Part shown: one piece after another, positions 37,553 to 45,705 of the stretch | Position numbering within the stretch: the stretch's first letter is position 1 | Layout: each line of letters begins with the position of its first letter | Assembly (NCBI GenBank): GCA_009841235.1 | Contig: VXMH01000017.1 | Location: forward strand, 1-64,000 | Length of the DNA stretch: 64,000 nt | Reading direction: 5' to 3' | Source: Caldilineaceae bacterium SB0661_bin_32 | Lineage (GTDB): Bacteria; Chloroflexota; Anaerolineae; Caldilineales; Caldilineaceae | Notes under the pieces: generated by a model | Databases searched by the model: none | The model's input: the letters and a program-made list of their open reading frames with translations, nothing else | Told to the model about the DNA's origin: nothing | Position numbers and translations under genes: made by a program

Positions 37553-38953
37553 GTGCAACCGAGGACCGTGAGTCTACGAACATTTCTGATCGTGGTCGGG
37601 ATCCTGTCGGTGGCGTTCGTGATTGGACTGGCCGGTATCGGCAGGATAGAGATTGCGCCTGCGACGGTAGACGCCACGACGCCGCAGTACCGACCGCAAG
37701 AGTTCACATACATTACGCAAGAAGAGGGGCCCGATCATCCGGATCAGGCGCTGTTGTCCAACATATATGAAGAGGCAACCCAATCGGTCGTCAGCATTCA
37801 GGTGCGGCGATCAGGGTCGCGTGGGCAGGATCCAACCCAGGGAATGTGGGGGCAAGGCAGCGGCTGGATCTGGGATGAAGAGGGGCACATCGTGACAAAC
37901 AGCCACGTCGTGGAAGGCGCTGCCGACATTTTCGTGACTTTTGACAATGACATGTGGGCAGAGGCCGAACTGATCGCTCACGATCCGCAGTCGGATTTGG
38001 CCGTGCTGCAAGTGGATGCGCCTGAAGGCATGAGTCTGCGCCCCCTGGAGCGAGCGACTGCTCTGCCCAAAGTCGGCCACTACACGATAGCCCTGGGCAG
38101 TCCGTTCGGCCTTGAGAATTCGATGACGCTGGGCATCGTCAGCGCGCTGGGGCGCAGCCTGCCGGTAGGGAATCCGGGCCTGGTGAATCGTTATTCGCTG
38201 CCTGAAGTAGTTCAGACTGACGCGGCCATCAATCCCGGCAATTCGGGAGGGCCGTTGCTGGACCTGAGCGGCCGGGTCGTGGGTATCAACTTCGCGATCC
38301 GGACGGAGGAGCGTTCTCCCTTGGGTACCGGGATCAACTCGGGTGTTGGCTTCGCGATACCGATTCTGGTGGCGGAGCGGGTCATACCGGCACTTATGGA
38401 GGAGGGGGCGTATCGCTATCCATTTCTCGGAATCGCAGGCAGGACGATTTCAGCGCCGGTCGCCAGTGCACTAAACCTGGATTCAGATGTTCTCGGCGTC
38501 CAGGTGAACCGGGTATTGCCGGATGGGCCCTCGTCTGAAGCCGGCCTGCGGAACGGCGATATTATCGTAAGTATCGACGGGTTCGAGGTGCGCAATTTCG
38601 AGGACGTAATCAGCTACCTGGTGATGCAGAAGTCGCCCGGCGAGACGGTGGAGATCGGTGTACAACGCAGAGGAAGGAGCCGCACATTTGAGGTGGTGCT
38701 GGGCACGCGGCCCGAAGCGGAAAGCAACAGTTCTGTTGTGCAGATGATAGACAGTGCGGCGGCTATCGGGATCGCGACTGATGAGGTGTCGGATGAAATT
38801 GGACGTTTGGAGAGGAGCTCGGCCCGGGGCGGGATTCGGGGCGGCGTCAGAGTTTGGATCGTGACTTTGGAAGGCGACGAGCAGACTGCGACAGTCTTGG
38901 TTGACGCCTTGAGCGGAGAAGTACTGCGCCTGGAATTGGACGGCGGCAACTGA
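37553..38953 (+). CDS. HtrA/DegP-like membrane-anchored serine protease
   Basis: 466 aa from GTG 37553 behind AAGGAAG. An N-terminal membrane helix (about 8-29) is followed by a trypsin-like domain with catalytic His118 (TNSHVV), Asp148 (SDLAVLQ) and Ser231 (GNSGGPL). One PDZ domain follows (about 280-385, GVQVNRVLPDGPSSEAGLRNG). The last 65 residues (GIATDEVSDEIGRLE... VLVDALSGEVLRLE) look like a PepSY-type domain, not usual in DegP. Function: quality control of envelope proteins. Probably regulated by the adjacent two-component system. Confidence 0.93.
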   Translation: MQPRTVSLRTFLIVVGILSVAFVIGLAGIGRIEIAPATVDATTPQYRPQEFTYITQEEGPDHPDQALLSNIYEEATQSVVSIQVRRSGSRGQDPTQGMWGQGSGWIWDEEGHIVTNSHVVEGAADIFVTFDNDMWAEAELIAHDPQSDLAVLQVDAPEGMSLRPLERATALPKVGHYTIALGSPFGLENSMTLGIVSALGRSLPVGNPGLVNRYSLPEVVQTDAAINPGNSGGPLLDLSGRVVGINFAIRTEERSPLGTGINSGVGFAIPILVAERVIPALMEEGAYRYPFLGIAGRTISAPVASALNLDSDVLGVQVNRVLPDGPSSEAGLRNGDIIVSIDGFEVRNFEDVISYLVMQKSPGETVEIGVQRRGRSRTFEVVLGTRPEAESNSSVVQMIDSAAAIGIATDEVSDEIGRLERSSARGGIRGGVRVWIVTLEGDEQTATVLVDALSGEVLRLELDGGN

Positions 38954-39043
38954 GTAGTGGGGTTTGGCGCGCCGCTGCTTTGCCAGGGGCGCGTGCCTCC
39001 TTCTCTTTCAACTGACAGATACTTCCTCCAATATTGCAGGTGG

Positions 39044-39070
39044 GGAGCCGGGTCAATGACGCCCGGCTCC
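39044..39070 (+). terminator. Hairpin after htrA, possible terminator
   Basis: GGAGCCGGG (39044-39052) and CCCGGCTCC (39062-39070) form a perfect 9-bp stem with a 9-nt loop. It is not followed by a T run, so termination is uncertain. Confidence 0.5.
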
Positions 39071-39229
39071 TCGCTATTTCAGGGGGATCTTCGCAGTTTT
39101 CAGGCATGTTTTCATTTGTCTGAATTGTGATGCGTGTGGTTATGTGAACAGGACAGTGGACGCCGCGCGCAGGTATGCAGCCGGTGAGAAATCAATTTCA
39201 ACGGGATTCAGAGTCCGGAAGGAAGATCA

Positions 39230-39880
39230 ATGACCGGGGTTGTTGGCGCAACACATCAGTTCCACGAAGTGGATTATGCTGCGGACTGGGCGCGGCGGTT
39301 CGAGCCGACGCCGGAGCGGCTGCATCTTTTTAAGACAGTTCTTCAGCAGCTGCAGAGCGCGGCGCCGGCCGATAGTCATATCGTCGAGCTGGGTATTGGG
39401 CCTGCCTATCTGGCGGAATATCTGCTGGAGCGCATGCCGCACATTTCCTATGAAGGGGTCGACTTTTCGGAGCCGATGCTGAAGCAGGCGGCTACGCGTC
39501 TGGCGCGGTTCGGCGAGCGTGTACAGTATCAGCAGGCTGATTTGTTGGGCGACAGCTGGGTTGGCGGCCTGGCGCGTCCAGTGGCAGCGATCGTGTCTAC
39601 CTGGGCGTTGCACGATCTGGGGGGCCAGACGCAGACATTGCATGTGTATCGGGCCTGTGCAGCGGCGCTGCCGGAGGGTGGGCTCCTGCTCAATGGAGAT
39701 TTTGTGAAGCCGGACGGGACGCGCCTGCCGTTTGAACCGGGGCGCTTCCTGATCAGCCGTCATCTGGAGCTGCTCGAGGAGGCTGGCTTTTCCGACAGAC
39801 GCTGTCTGCATCTGTGGGAGGAGGAGCTCGAGGCGCCGACGTCGTCGCAGAACTACGCCTGCCTGCTGGGAATCGTCTGA
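39230..39880 (+). CDS. Class I SAM-dependent methyltransferase
   Basis: 216 aa. Rossmann-type motif I VELGIGPAYLAEYLL is at about 52-66; VDFSEPMLKQAATRL and VQYQQADLLG follow, with the motif IV stretch VSTWALHDLGG. Substrate unknown. The context (end of an envelope-stress group, no coupled gene) gives no clue. Confidence 0.88.
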   Translation: MTGVVGATHQFHEVDYAADWARRFEPTPERLHLFKTVLQQLQSAAPADSHIVELGIGPAYLAEYLLERMPHISYEGVDFSEPMLKQAATRLARFGERVQYQQADLLGDSWVGGLARPVAAIVSTWALHDLGGQTQTLHVYRACAAALPEGGLLLNGDFVKPDGTRLPFEPGRFLISRHLELLEEAGFSDRRCLHLWEEELEAPTSSQNYACLLGIV

Positions 39881-40028
39881 AAGAAGGTCTACAGCGTGCT
39901 AAGGGATGACAGGATCATTACACGGTTCGCGGCGCCATTACGTTTTCGTAGACAGGATGTCCGCCGCAGGATTTCAACGGTTTTTGCGGGAGGCGGGCGA
40001 AACCAGGAGTGCCGGGAAAGGAAGAGCG

Positions 40029-40505
40029 ATGGCTGAAGCGCCCTTTGAAGTTGACAAAGCTCACCGCTGGTTTGGCATCGATCTGAACAACAGCACGATG
40101 GACGCGCTGGATGCCGGGCTGGTGACACCGGCATCATGTGAGCCGTATATTCATGCGGCCCATGCCAGCTGCTATCACTGGATGCAGGTTGGAACTGTTG
40201 CCAATCATGGCCGGGGAGAGTTTGCGGTCGCGAGCGTGTATGCGGCGGCAGGGTTAGGGGAGGCTGCGCTGCGTCACGCCCGCCGTTATTTGGCGCTGAT
40301 AGAAGCCAACCCCGATGAGCTGGAAGATTGGGACAGGGCTTTCGCCTATGACGCCATGGCCAGGGCGTACGCGACCGCCGGGGATACGGCGGCGGCACGT
40401 GAAGCCAGAAACCAGGCGCAGGCTGCCGGCGATGCCATTGCCGATAAGGAAGATCGAGAGGTTTTCCTGAACTGGTTCACGGGCGGCAACTGGCACGGCC
40501 TGTAG
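40029..40505 (+). CDS. Unknown 158-aa protein with TPR-like helices
   Basis: From ATG 40029 (MAEAPFEVDKAHRWFGIDLN) behind GGAAAGGAAGAG. All-helical; FAYDAMARAYATAGDTAAAREARNQA has the spacing of a tetratricopeptide repeat, and GEAALRHARRYLALIEANPDELEDWD a second. No known family recognised. It begins 148 bp after the methyltransferase. Confidence 0.7.
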   Translation: MAEAPFEVDKAHRWFGIDLNNSTMDALDAGLVTPASCEPYIHAAHASCYHWMQVGTVANHGRGEFAVASVYAAAGLGEAALRHARRYLALIEANPDELEDWDRAFAYDAMARAYATAGDTAAAREARNQAQAAGDAIADKEDREVFLNWFTGGNWHGL

Positions 40506-40598
40506 AAGCGGTCAATACAGGCGTGCTTTCATTGCAGAAGTATTGGTCCCCGGCGGCGAGGAGGGCGCTCGCCCTGATCGCTATTTTTCCCCTCTGAT

Positions 40599-42023
40599 TC
40601 AGGCATCCTGCCATTTCTCATACACTTGGAGCCCGCGTCGCTCGCGGATGCCGTCGCGCCATGCTTCGTTGCGGTTGTGCGTGCGCTGAAACTTGATGCG
40701 CAGACCGGAGCTGGTCGATTCTTCATGGCGGCTGTACCACTCTTCCAGACGCTTTTCCAACCGGTCCTGCAGTGCGGCGAATTCGTCCCAGCCGGCGCGG
40801 TTGAGCTGTTCACCGGGGTCTGAGTCCAGTTCGAAGAGATCATGGGGGCCGTCGGGATAGCGTTTGACGAGCTTGTGCTGCGGTGTGCGAATCATGCGCA
40901 GGTCGCCGTATTCGCCGTAGCGGGTATCATCCCAAGTGTCGAGGCCGCTGCCGTCGAGCAGATGGGCGTAGCTGGCGCCGGCGTAGTTGCGGGTCTCGTC
41001 GAGCTCGATTCCGGCCCACGTGCAGATGGTGCTGAAGGTGTCGTAATGGTCCACGCAGCGCTGGCTGACCTGGCCGGGTTGCACTCGTCCCGGAGCGCGG
41101 ACCATGAGTGGGACGCGGGTTGAGATCTCGTACATGTTGAGGGGGCGTGTGCTGTTGCCTTTACCCCAGAAGCCGTTCTGGCCTACTGAGCAGCCGTGGT
41201 CGGATGTATAGATGACTACGGTGTTGTCGAGGGCGCCGTCCTGCTCCAGCCGGTCCAACAGGCGGCCTACTTCGCGGTCGATTTCGGTAACGGCGGTGTA
41301 GTAGCCGATGTAGCGGGTGCGGATCTGCTGGTCGGTGGGTTGAAAGCCGCCGGCCAGGCCCTCGTTGCGCTGCCAGGGATGGGGGTGGTATGGGGGAACG
41401 TCGGTGAAGGCGGCGTCTTCAAACTGGGCGGTCAGAGCCGGGTCGTGGGTCTCGGCCTGGTAGGGTGAATGGGTTGAGATGTAGCCTACCTTGAGAAAAA
41501 AGGGCTGGTCGGAGGGCGCGTTGTCGAGGAATTGGAGCGCGTGATCGGTGATGAGCGTGCTTTTGTTTCCCGTCAGTTCGAGGGGCTGGCCGTTGAGGTG
41601 ATAGGTGTAGGCGCCGTTGTGGGCGCCCTGCCAGCGGGGGAGGCCGAAGGCCCAATCAAAACCGGGGGGCGTGCGGTGGGAACGGCCCATGTGCCATTTG
41701 CCAGAGAGACCGCAGTGGTAGCCGGCACCGGAGAGTAGCTGCGGCAGAGTCAATTCTCCGGCCATCCAGTCGTGGTCGCCGATGACCGGTTCGGCCTCCT
41801 GAAGCCAGTCGTGGATGCCTACTTGCGAGGGCGTGCGCCCGGTCATGAGGCAGGCGCGGGCGGGGGAGCAGACGGGGCAGGGGGTGAAGGCATCAGCGAA
41901 GCGGGCGCCCTCGGTTGCGAGCCGGTCCAGGTTGGGCGTTTGCAGTTCGCTGTTGCCGTAGCATCCGCTGGCCCACTGGCCATGGTCGTCGGTCAGGAAG
42001 AGGAGGATGTTGGGACGGGCCAT
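40599..42023 (-). CDS. Sulfatase-family hydrolase
   Basis: 474 aa from ATG 42023. Type I sulfatase fold: metal residues Asp12-Asp13 in LLFLTDDHGQW, and Cys52 in PVCSPARACLMTGR fits the C/S-x-P-x-R formylglycine consensus, so maturation by a formylglycine-generating enzyme is expected. GKWHMG and the YTSDHGCSVGQNGFWGKG block are also conserved. No signal peptide is visible, so it may be cytoplasmic. AGGA precedes the ATG. Substrate unknown. Confidence 0.93.
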   Translation of the reverse strand: MARPNILLFLTDDHGQWASGCYGNSELQTPNLDRLATEGARFADAFTPCPVCSPARACLMTGRTPSQVGIHDWLQEAEPVIGDHDWMAGELTLPQLLSGAGYHCGLSGKWHMGRSHRTPPGFDWAFGLPRWQGAHNGAYTYHLNGQPLELTGNKSTLITDHALQFLDNAPSDQPFFLKVGYISTHSPYQAETHDPALTAQFEDAAFTDVPPYHPHPWQRNEGLAGGFQPTDQQIRTRYIGYYTAVTEIDREVGRLLDRLEQDGALDNTVVIYTSDHGCSVGQNGFWGKGNSTRPLNMYEISTRVPLMVRAPGRVQPGQVSQRCVDHYDTFSTICTWAGIELDETRNYAGASYAHLLDGSGLDTWDDTRYGEYGDLRMIRTPQHKLVKRYPDGPHDLFELDSDPGEQLNRAGWDEFAALQDRLEKRLEEWYSRHEESTSSGLRIKFQRTHNRNEAWRDGIRERRGLQVYEKWQDA

Positions 42024-42140
42024 TGGATGTTCCTGTGAGATTTGACGGGCGAGTTGAGGTCGCGAATGTGGAGTTTGGGCGACCGTGGCTTCGTTAACTG
42101 GTTGGTTGGGAGGATGGTGAAGCGGACGTCGATGCACTCG

Positions 42141-42398
42141 TCAAGAAGCACTCGAACTTTGTGTCAGCAAATGATCGATTGCTGCGAGCGAATATTCGAG
42201 ATACGACTCGACCTGCCAGCGTTCAACCGTTGGGAAAGACTCCAGGAATTCTTCGATTGAGGAACCTCCGGAGAGATAGACAACCAGTATTTCCGCGGGA
42301 ACGCGCGTACCGGCAAACACCAAGTCGCCGCTGTGGACTTCGGGATCTCGGGAAACTACCTGAGATAAATCGACAATTTTCCGTTCTACGTTAGCCAC
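42141..42398 (-). CDS. DUF433-family protein, orphan antitoxin-like
   Basis: 85 aa. VSRDPEVHSGDLVFAGTRVPAEI then EEFLESFPTVERWQVESYL matches the DUF433 pattern (xxxDPxVxxGxPxxxGTRVPV). DUF433 proteins are commonly paired with a PIN-like DUF5615 toxin. I see no such partner next to it, so it is solitary. Lies between the FAH gene and the sulfatase. Confidence 0.88.
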   Translation of the reverse strand: MANVERKIVDLSQVVSRDPEVHSGDLVFAGTRVPAEILVVYLSGGSSIEEFLESFPTVERWQVESYLEYSLAAIDHLLTQSSSAS

Positions 42399-42544
42399 CG
42401 TGTGGACCTTTTCTCAAGAATCCAATAGTTCAAACGTCCAGACGGCGCCGAATTTGCTCCCTTTTCGGACGTACTCCCCAAGGAAGAGAGTATTTTCGCC
42501 GTTTATCCTTGTTCCTCTGCAGGCTTCGGAAGTTGCGGCAACAC

Positions 42545-43360
42545 TTACGCAATCGTATTCTCCAGGGTCAATCCATCGATTGTTATCCTGGCGACGTCGC
42601 CGCTTTGCAGGGTGAACTCGTCGGGGGGGACGATGCCTGTGCCGGTCATCAGCAGGGCGCCTTGCGGGAAAGTCATCTCGCGCATGAGGTATTCGGCCAG
42701 ATCGGGGAAGGTGCGCTTCATCTGGCTGGTGGAGGTCTCGCCGGCGAAGGCAGTTGCTCCGTTGCGCTCGATCTCCAGGTTTATTGCAAGATCGGTCAGG
42801 GCGCCGGCGACGGCGAGGCGGATGCCGGGGCCGACCGCGGCTGAGCCATCGTAGGTCTTGGCCTGGGGCAGGTAGAGCGGGTTTTCGCCCTCTATGTCGC
42901 GGCTGGACATGTCGTTGCCGACGGTGTAGCCGACGATGTGCGCAGCGGCGTTTATGACGAGGCAGAGCTCGGGCTCGGGCACGTTCCAGGTGGTGTCGGC
43001 GCGGATGCGAACTATCTGGCCGTGGCCGACGGTGCGCCAGCCTACCTGCTTGAAGAAGATTTCCGGGCGTGCGGCGTCGTAGACCTGTTGATAGACGTCT
43101 GCTGCGGTCTCGGATTCGGCTTTGCGGGCGTCACGGCTGCGGAGATAGGTGACGCCGCTGCCCCAGACTTCCTGGTGGTCGTCGAGCGGCGCCAGCAGTG
43201 CGCCGCGGGCGTCCTCGTCCGTCGCCAATTCGATCAGAAGCGAGGACAGGCTGCTTTCAGGGAGGGCCAGCAGTGTGCTGAGCGTCACGCCGGCGGGCAG
43301 CAGCTTTCCATCGACCGCCCAGCGCGGCCCGGCAGATGTACTGTGTCGGGTGAGATACAT
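42545..43360 (-). CDS. Fumarylacetoacetate hydrolase (FAH)-family protein
   Basis: 271 aa from ATG 43360 behind AAGGAG. The FAH-fold motifs PEPELCLVINAAAHIVGYTVGNDMSSRD and NPLYLPQAKTYDGSAAVGPGI, with the SGDVARITIDGL end, are conserved and contain the acidic metal ligands. The close match of the LYLPQAK stretch suggests a 2-keto-3-deoxy sugar acid dehydratase-like member of the family, but hydrolase or decarboxylase roles are also known. It follows the RraA-like gene in the same transcript (43 bp gap). Confidence 0.9.
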   Translation of the reverse strand: MYLTRHSTSAGPRWAVDGKLLPAGVTLSTLLALPESSLSSLLIELATDEDARGALLAPLDDHQEVWGSGVTYLRSRDARKAESETAADVYQQVYDAARPEIFFKQVGWRTVGHGQIVRIRADTTWNVPEPELCLVINAAAHIVGYTVGNDMSSRDIEGENPLYLPQAKTYDGSAAVGPGIRLAVAGALTDLAINLEIERNGATAFAGETSTSQMKRTFPDLAEYLMREMTFPQGALLMTGTGIVPPDEFTLQSGDVARITIDGLTLENTIA

Positions 43361-43403
43361 TGGCGCTAACTCCTTCTCGGTTGCGCGTTTTCCTGATGTT
43401 GTA

Positions 43404-44201
43404 TTAGCCGTTTCGCTGCTTCCACTCTTCGTACTCGGCCCAGCCTTCGTCATTGAGCGGATAGTACTTGCTGAGAGCGCCGCCTTCGGCCAGTTTCATG
43501 CGGCTGAAGACCTCCCACTCTTCGTGCTCAAGGGTGTGCTCAAGCACGAGGGGGATCATCTGACGGGGTACGACGACGGCGCCGTCGTCATCGGCGATTA
43601 TGGCGTCGCCTGGCAGGACGAGCACATTGCTGATGTTCACGGGCACGTTGAGGCCCCAGGGGAAGAGTTCGGCCTGGGATGCGTAGTTGGGTGTGAAGCC
43701 GACGGTCCAGAGGGGCACGCCGATCTGCTGGATGTTGGGCCAGTCGCGTACGCAGCCATCGACGACGATGCCTGCGCCGCCGCGGCCCTTGAAGTAGGTG
43801 GTGAGCATTTCGCCGACACAACCGGTATAGCGGCTGGCGAAGGCCTGGATGACGAGCACGTCGCCGGTTTCGACGGTCTCGAAGACGGCCCACAGTGCGC
43901 CGCGCTTTTCGGCGCCCTCCTGGGCGGCGCCTGAAAAGACATCTTCTCGCTGGGGCATGAAGGCCAGCGTGACGGCAGGACCCACGACTTTGGCGCCGGG
44001 CGTGCGGGGAAGCGGCCCCTGGATGAAGGTGCGGCGGATGCCGAAGCGGTGCATGGCGGCGCTGGCGGTGGCGGTGCTCACTTGGCGCAGCTGCTCGATC
44101 AACTCCGGCTGCGGGCGGGTTACGGGGCCGCCGTCGATGGGCAAAGGCACGCCGGCAGACGGGACCTCGATGGCCGCGTAGTCGTGGGTGGGTCTGCTCA
44201 T
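43404..44201 (-). CDS. RraA-like family protein (aldolase/dimethylmenaquinone methyltransferase-like)
   Basis: 265 aa. The RraA fold is recognised from GAKVVGPAVTLAF, GDVLVIQA, GIVVDGCVRDWPNIQQIGVPLW and the LPGDAIIADDDGAVVVPRQ segment. Members include 4-hydroxy-4-methyl-2-oxoglutarate aldolases; the conserved Arg/Asp of VDGCVRD is present. With the FAH-family gene downstream, a catabolic pair for keto acids is likely (inference). Confidence 0.88.
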   Translation of the reverse strand: MSRPTHDYAAIEVPSAGVPLPIDGGPVTRPQPELIEQLRQVSTATASAAMHRFGIRRTFIQGPLPRTPGAKVVGPAVTLAFMPQREDVFSGAAQEGAEKRGALWAVFETVETGDVLVIQAFASRYTGCVGEMLTTYFKGRGGAGIVVDGCVRDWPNIQQIGVPLWTVGFTPNYASQAELFPWGLNVPVNISNVLVLPGDAIIADDDGAVVVPRQMIPLVLEHTLEHEEWEVFSRMKLAEGGALSKYYPLNDEGWAEYEEWKQRNG

Positions 44202-44561
44202 AGGGAGAGTTCCTCAGCTGGGTAAATCCGGATCGACTGACAGGGCACGCGCCGGCCGACTTGGGGCGCGATGGTTTTCTGATGGTATGCGAAGAAGCCT
44301 TTTCCCGCAAACGGGAAGGGTATCGTGAAGTTGTGAATGTGACAGGCTGTCCGAACTGTAATTTGCGAGGATCTCCTGGACTTTATGGGACCTGCCGGCC
44401 GCCCTTCAGGCAAGAGGCCCATCGCTGATTTATCGGGTGCATCCCAGATTTGGGGTGGGAACAGGGCAGGCACAAGGCCTGCCCCTACCGTAGTTTTGTC
44501 GTTACCAGGCGTGTAGGAGAGCTCACCCTAATTTTGAACTGCACCCAAATTACCGACTCGA
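44202..44561. other. Intergenic region, no recognised gene
   Basis: About 360 bp before the nuclease promoter. It holds a small hairpin (TTCCCG with CGGGAA near 44302-44317) and a REP-like palindrome at 44464. No open frame resembles a protein. Confidence 0.5.
44464..44484. repeat. REP-like palindrome
   Basis: GGGCAGGC (44464-44471) and GCCTGCCC (44477-44484) form a perfect 8-bp inverted repeat around ACAAG, followed by CTACCG. Short GC palindromes ending in CCCCTAC of this kind recur in intergenic regions of Chloroflexota and Cyanobacteria; that it is dispersed in this genome is inferred. Confidence 0.6.
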
Positions 44562-44590
44562 TTGAGGCGGGCGATCCCGTGTGCTACAAT
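44562..44590 (+). promoter_or_regulatory. Sigma-70-type promoter, TTGAGG-N17-TACAAT
   Basis: TTGAGG (44562-44567) and TACAAT (44585-44590) are exactly 17 bp apart, with a TGC extension before the -10. It lies 57 bp upstream of the nuclease start and opens the accessory cluster. Confidence 0.7.
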
Positions 44591-44647
44591 GGCGGCAGTT
44601 GGGAAAGGCCATTCGACCTTCCGGAAAGATAGAGAGAACTGTTCACC

Positions 44648-45526
44648 GTGTCATTGAAACTCCCCTCGACCTTCGCTTTCAGCCAGTCGAGTCTGCAATC
44701 CTATGTGAACTGCCCGCGCCGTTTCTGGCTGGCGTATGTGGAGCAGCTTAAGTGGCCGGCGCTGGAGGCCGCGCCGTACGACGAGCAGGAAGAGCTGCTG
44801 AGATTGGGCTGGCAGTTTCATCAGCTGGTCGAACGGGCGGAGGCGTGTATGCCAACCGACCTGCTGGCGGACGGTCTGGAATACCCACTGGATGAATGGT
44901 TCGAGAGCTATCTGCGCCACCGGCCGGCCGATCTGCCAACTGAGGTTGTTGAAGTGGAGCGCGAGTGGAGCGCGCCTTTGGCCGTGGAAGCAGGCCAGTA
45001 CCGGCTGGCTGCACGCTACGATCTGATCGCAGTGGGCGGAGAGGGAGCAGACCGCCGGGCGGTAGTTCTCGACTGGAAGACGAACAAGCGGGTGACGCGG
45101 CGTTCGAACTTGCAGCAGCGGATGCAGACGCTCGTGTATCCTTATGTGCTGGTGGAGGCGAGCGCGGGCCTGCCGTGGGGTCCGTTGGCGCCTGAGCAGG
45201 TGGAGATGCGCTACTGGTTCACGGCGGCGCCGGCTGAGCCGGTCTCTTTTGGTTACAGCAGGGAACTTCATGCGGCGAATGGCGCCAGGCTTGAGCAGTT
45301 GTTGAATGAGATTCTCAGCGGGGAAAGGGAGAGGGACTTTCCGAAAGTGGCCGATACGGAGGAGAATCGGAAGCGATTCTGCGGCTATTGCATCTACCGT
45401 TCGCGCTGCGACCGCGGCATCGCTGCGGGTGACCTGGAGGAGTACGACGAGGATGAGTTTGCGGGGGAGGACCTGGAGAGGGCTCTGGAGTTTACGCTGG
45501 AGGAGGTACGGGAGCTGGCGTTTTAG
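44648..45526 (+). CDS. PD-(D/E)XK nuclease of the RecB/Cas4-like type
   Basis: 292 aa from GTG 44648. The RecB-type core contains RYDLIAV (Asp125), LDWKTNK (Asp142, Lys144) and QRMQTLVYPYVLVE (the QxxxY helix, Gln161). One cysteine at the N-terminus (Cys22, NCPRRFWL) and three near the C-terminus (CGYC at 245/248, then Cys254) match the iron-sulfur cluster set of Cas4, AddB and Dna2. Predicted DNA exonuclease. It is alone at the head of the accessory cluster, with its own promoter. No Cas1, Cas2 or CRISPR is nearby. Confidence 0.9.
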   Translation: MSLKLPSTFAFSQSSLQSYVNCPRRFWLAYVEQLKWPALEAAPYDEQEELLRLGWQFHQLVERAEACMPTDLLADGLEYPLDEWFESYLRHRPADLPTEVVEVEREWSAPLAVEAGQYRLAARYDLIAVGGEGADRRAVVLDWKTNKRVTRRSNLQQRMQTLVYPYVLVEASAGLPWGPLAPEQVEMRYWFTAAPAEPVSFGYSRELHAANGARLEQLLNEILSGERERDFPKVADTEENRKRFCGYCIYRSRCDRGIAAGDLEEYDEDEFAGEDLERALEFTLEEVRELAF

Positions 45527-45670
45527 GTAGACTACGTCGAAACTCGAGATGATGGGGAGAGTTGTGTTATTGCATTGGAAGTCTGCGGTAAGATTGTCAG
45601 CTTTACAGTTGAGCATGCAGGTGAGCATATCGATGTCTCGAAACTTTCCTCGGGGCAGGTTGCTGATTAG
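45527..45670 (+). pseudogene. In-frame continuation after the nuclease stop, coding-like
   Basis: In the same reading frame as the nuclease, directly after its TAG stop, 47 codons run to the next stop (45668-45670): VDYVETRDDGESCVIALEVC then GKIVSFTVEHAGEHIDVSKL and a short end. No start codon is present. The balanced composition looks protein-like. It may be the remains of a downstream gene or of a longer nuclease ending. No family is recognised. Confidence 0.35.
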
Positions 45671-45705
45671 CGCAGAGTGTTGATTTCGAGACGAATGGAG
45701 GCCCT

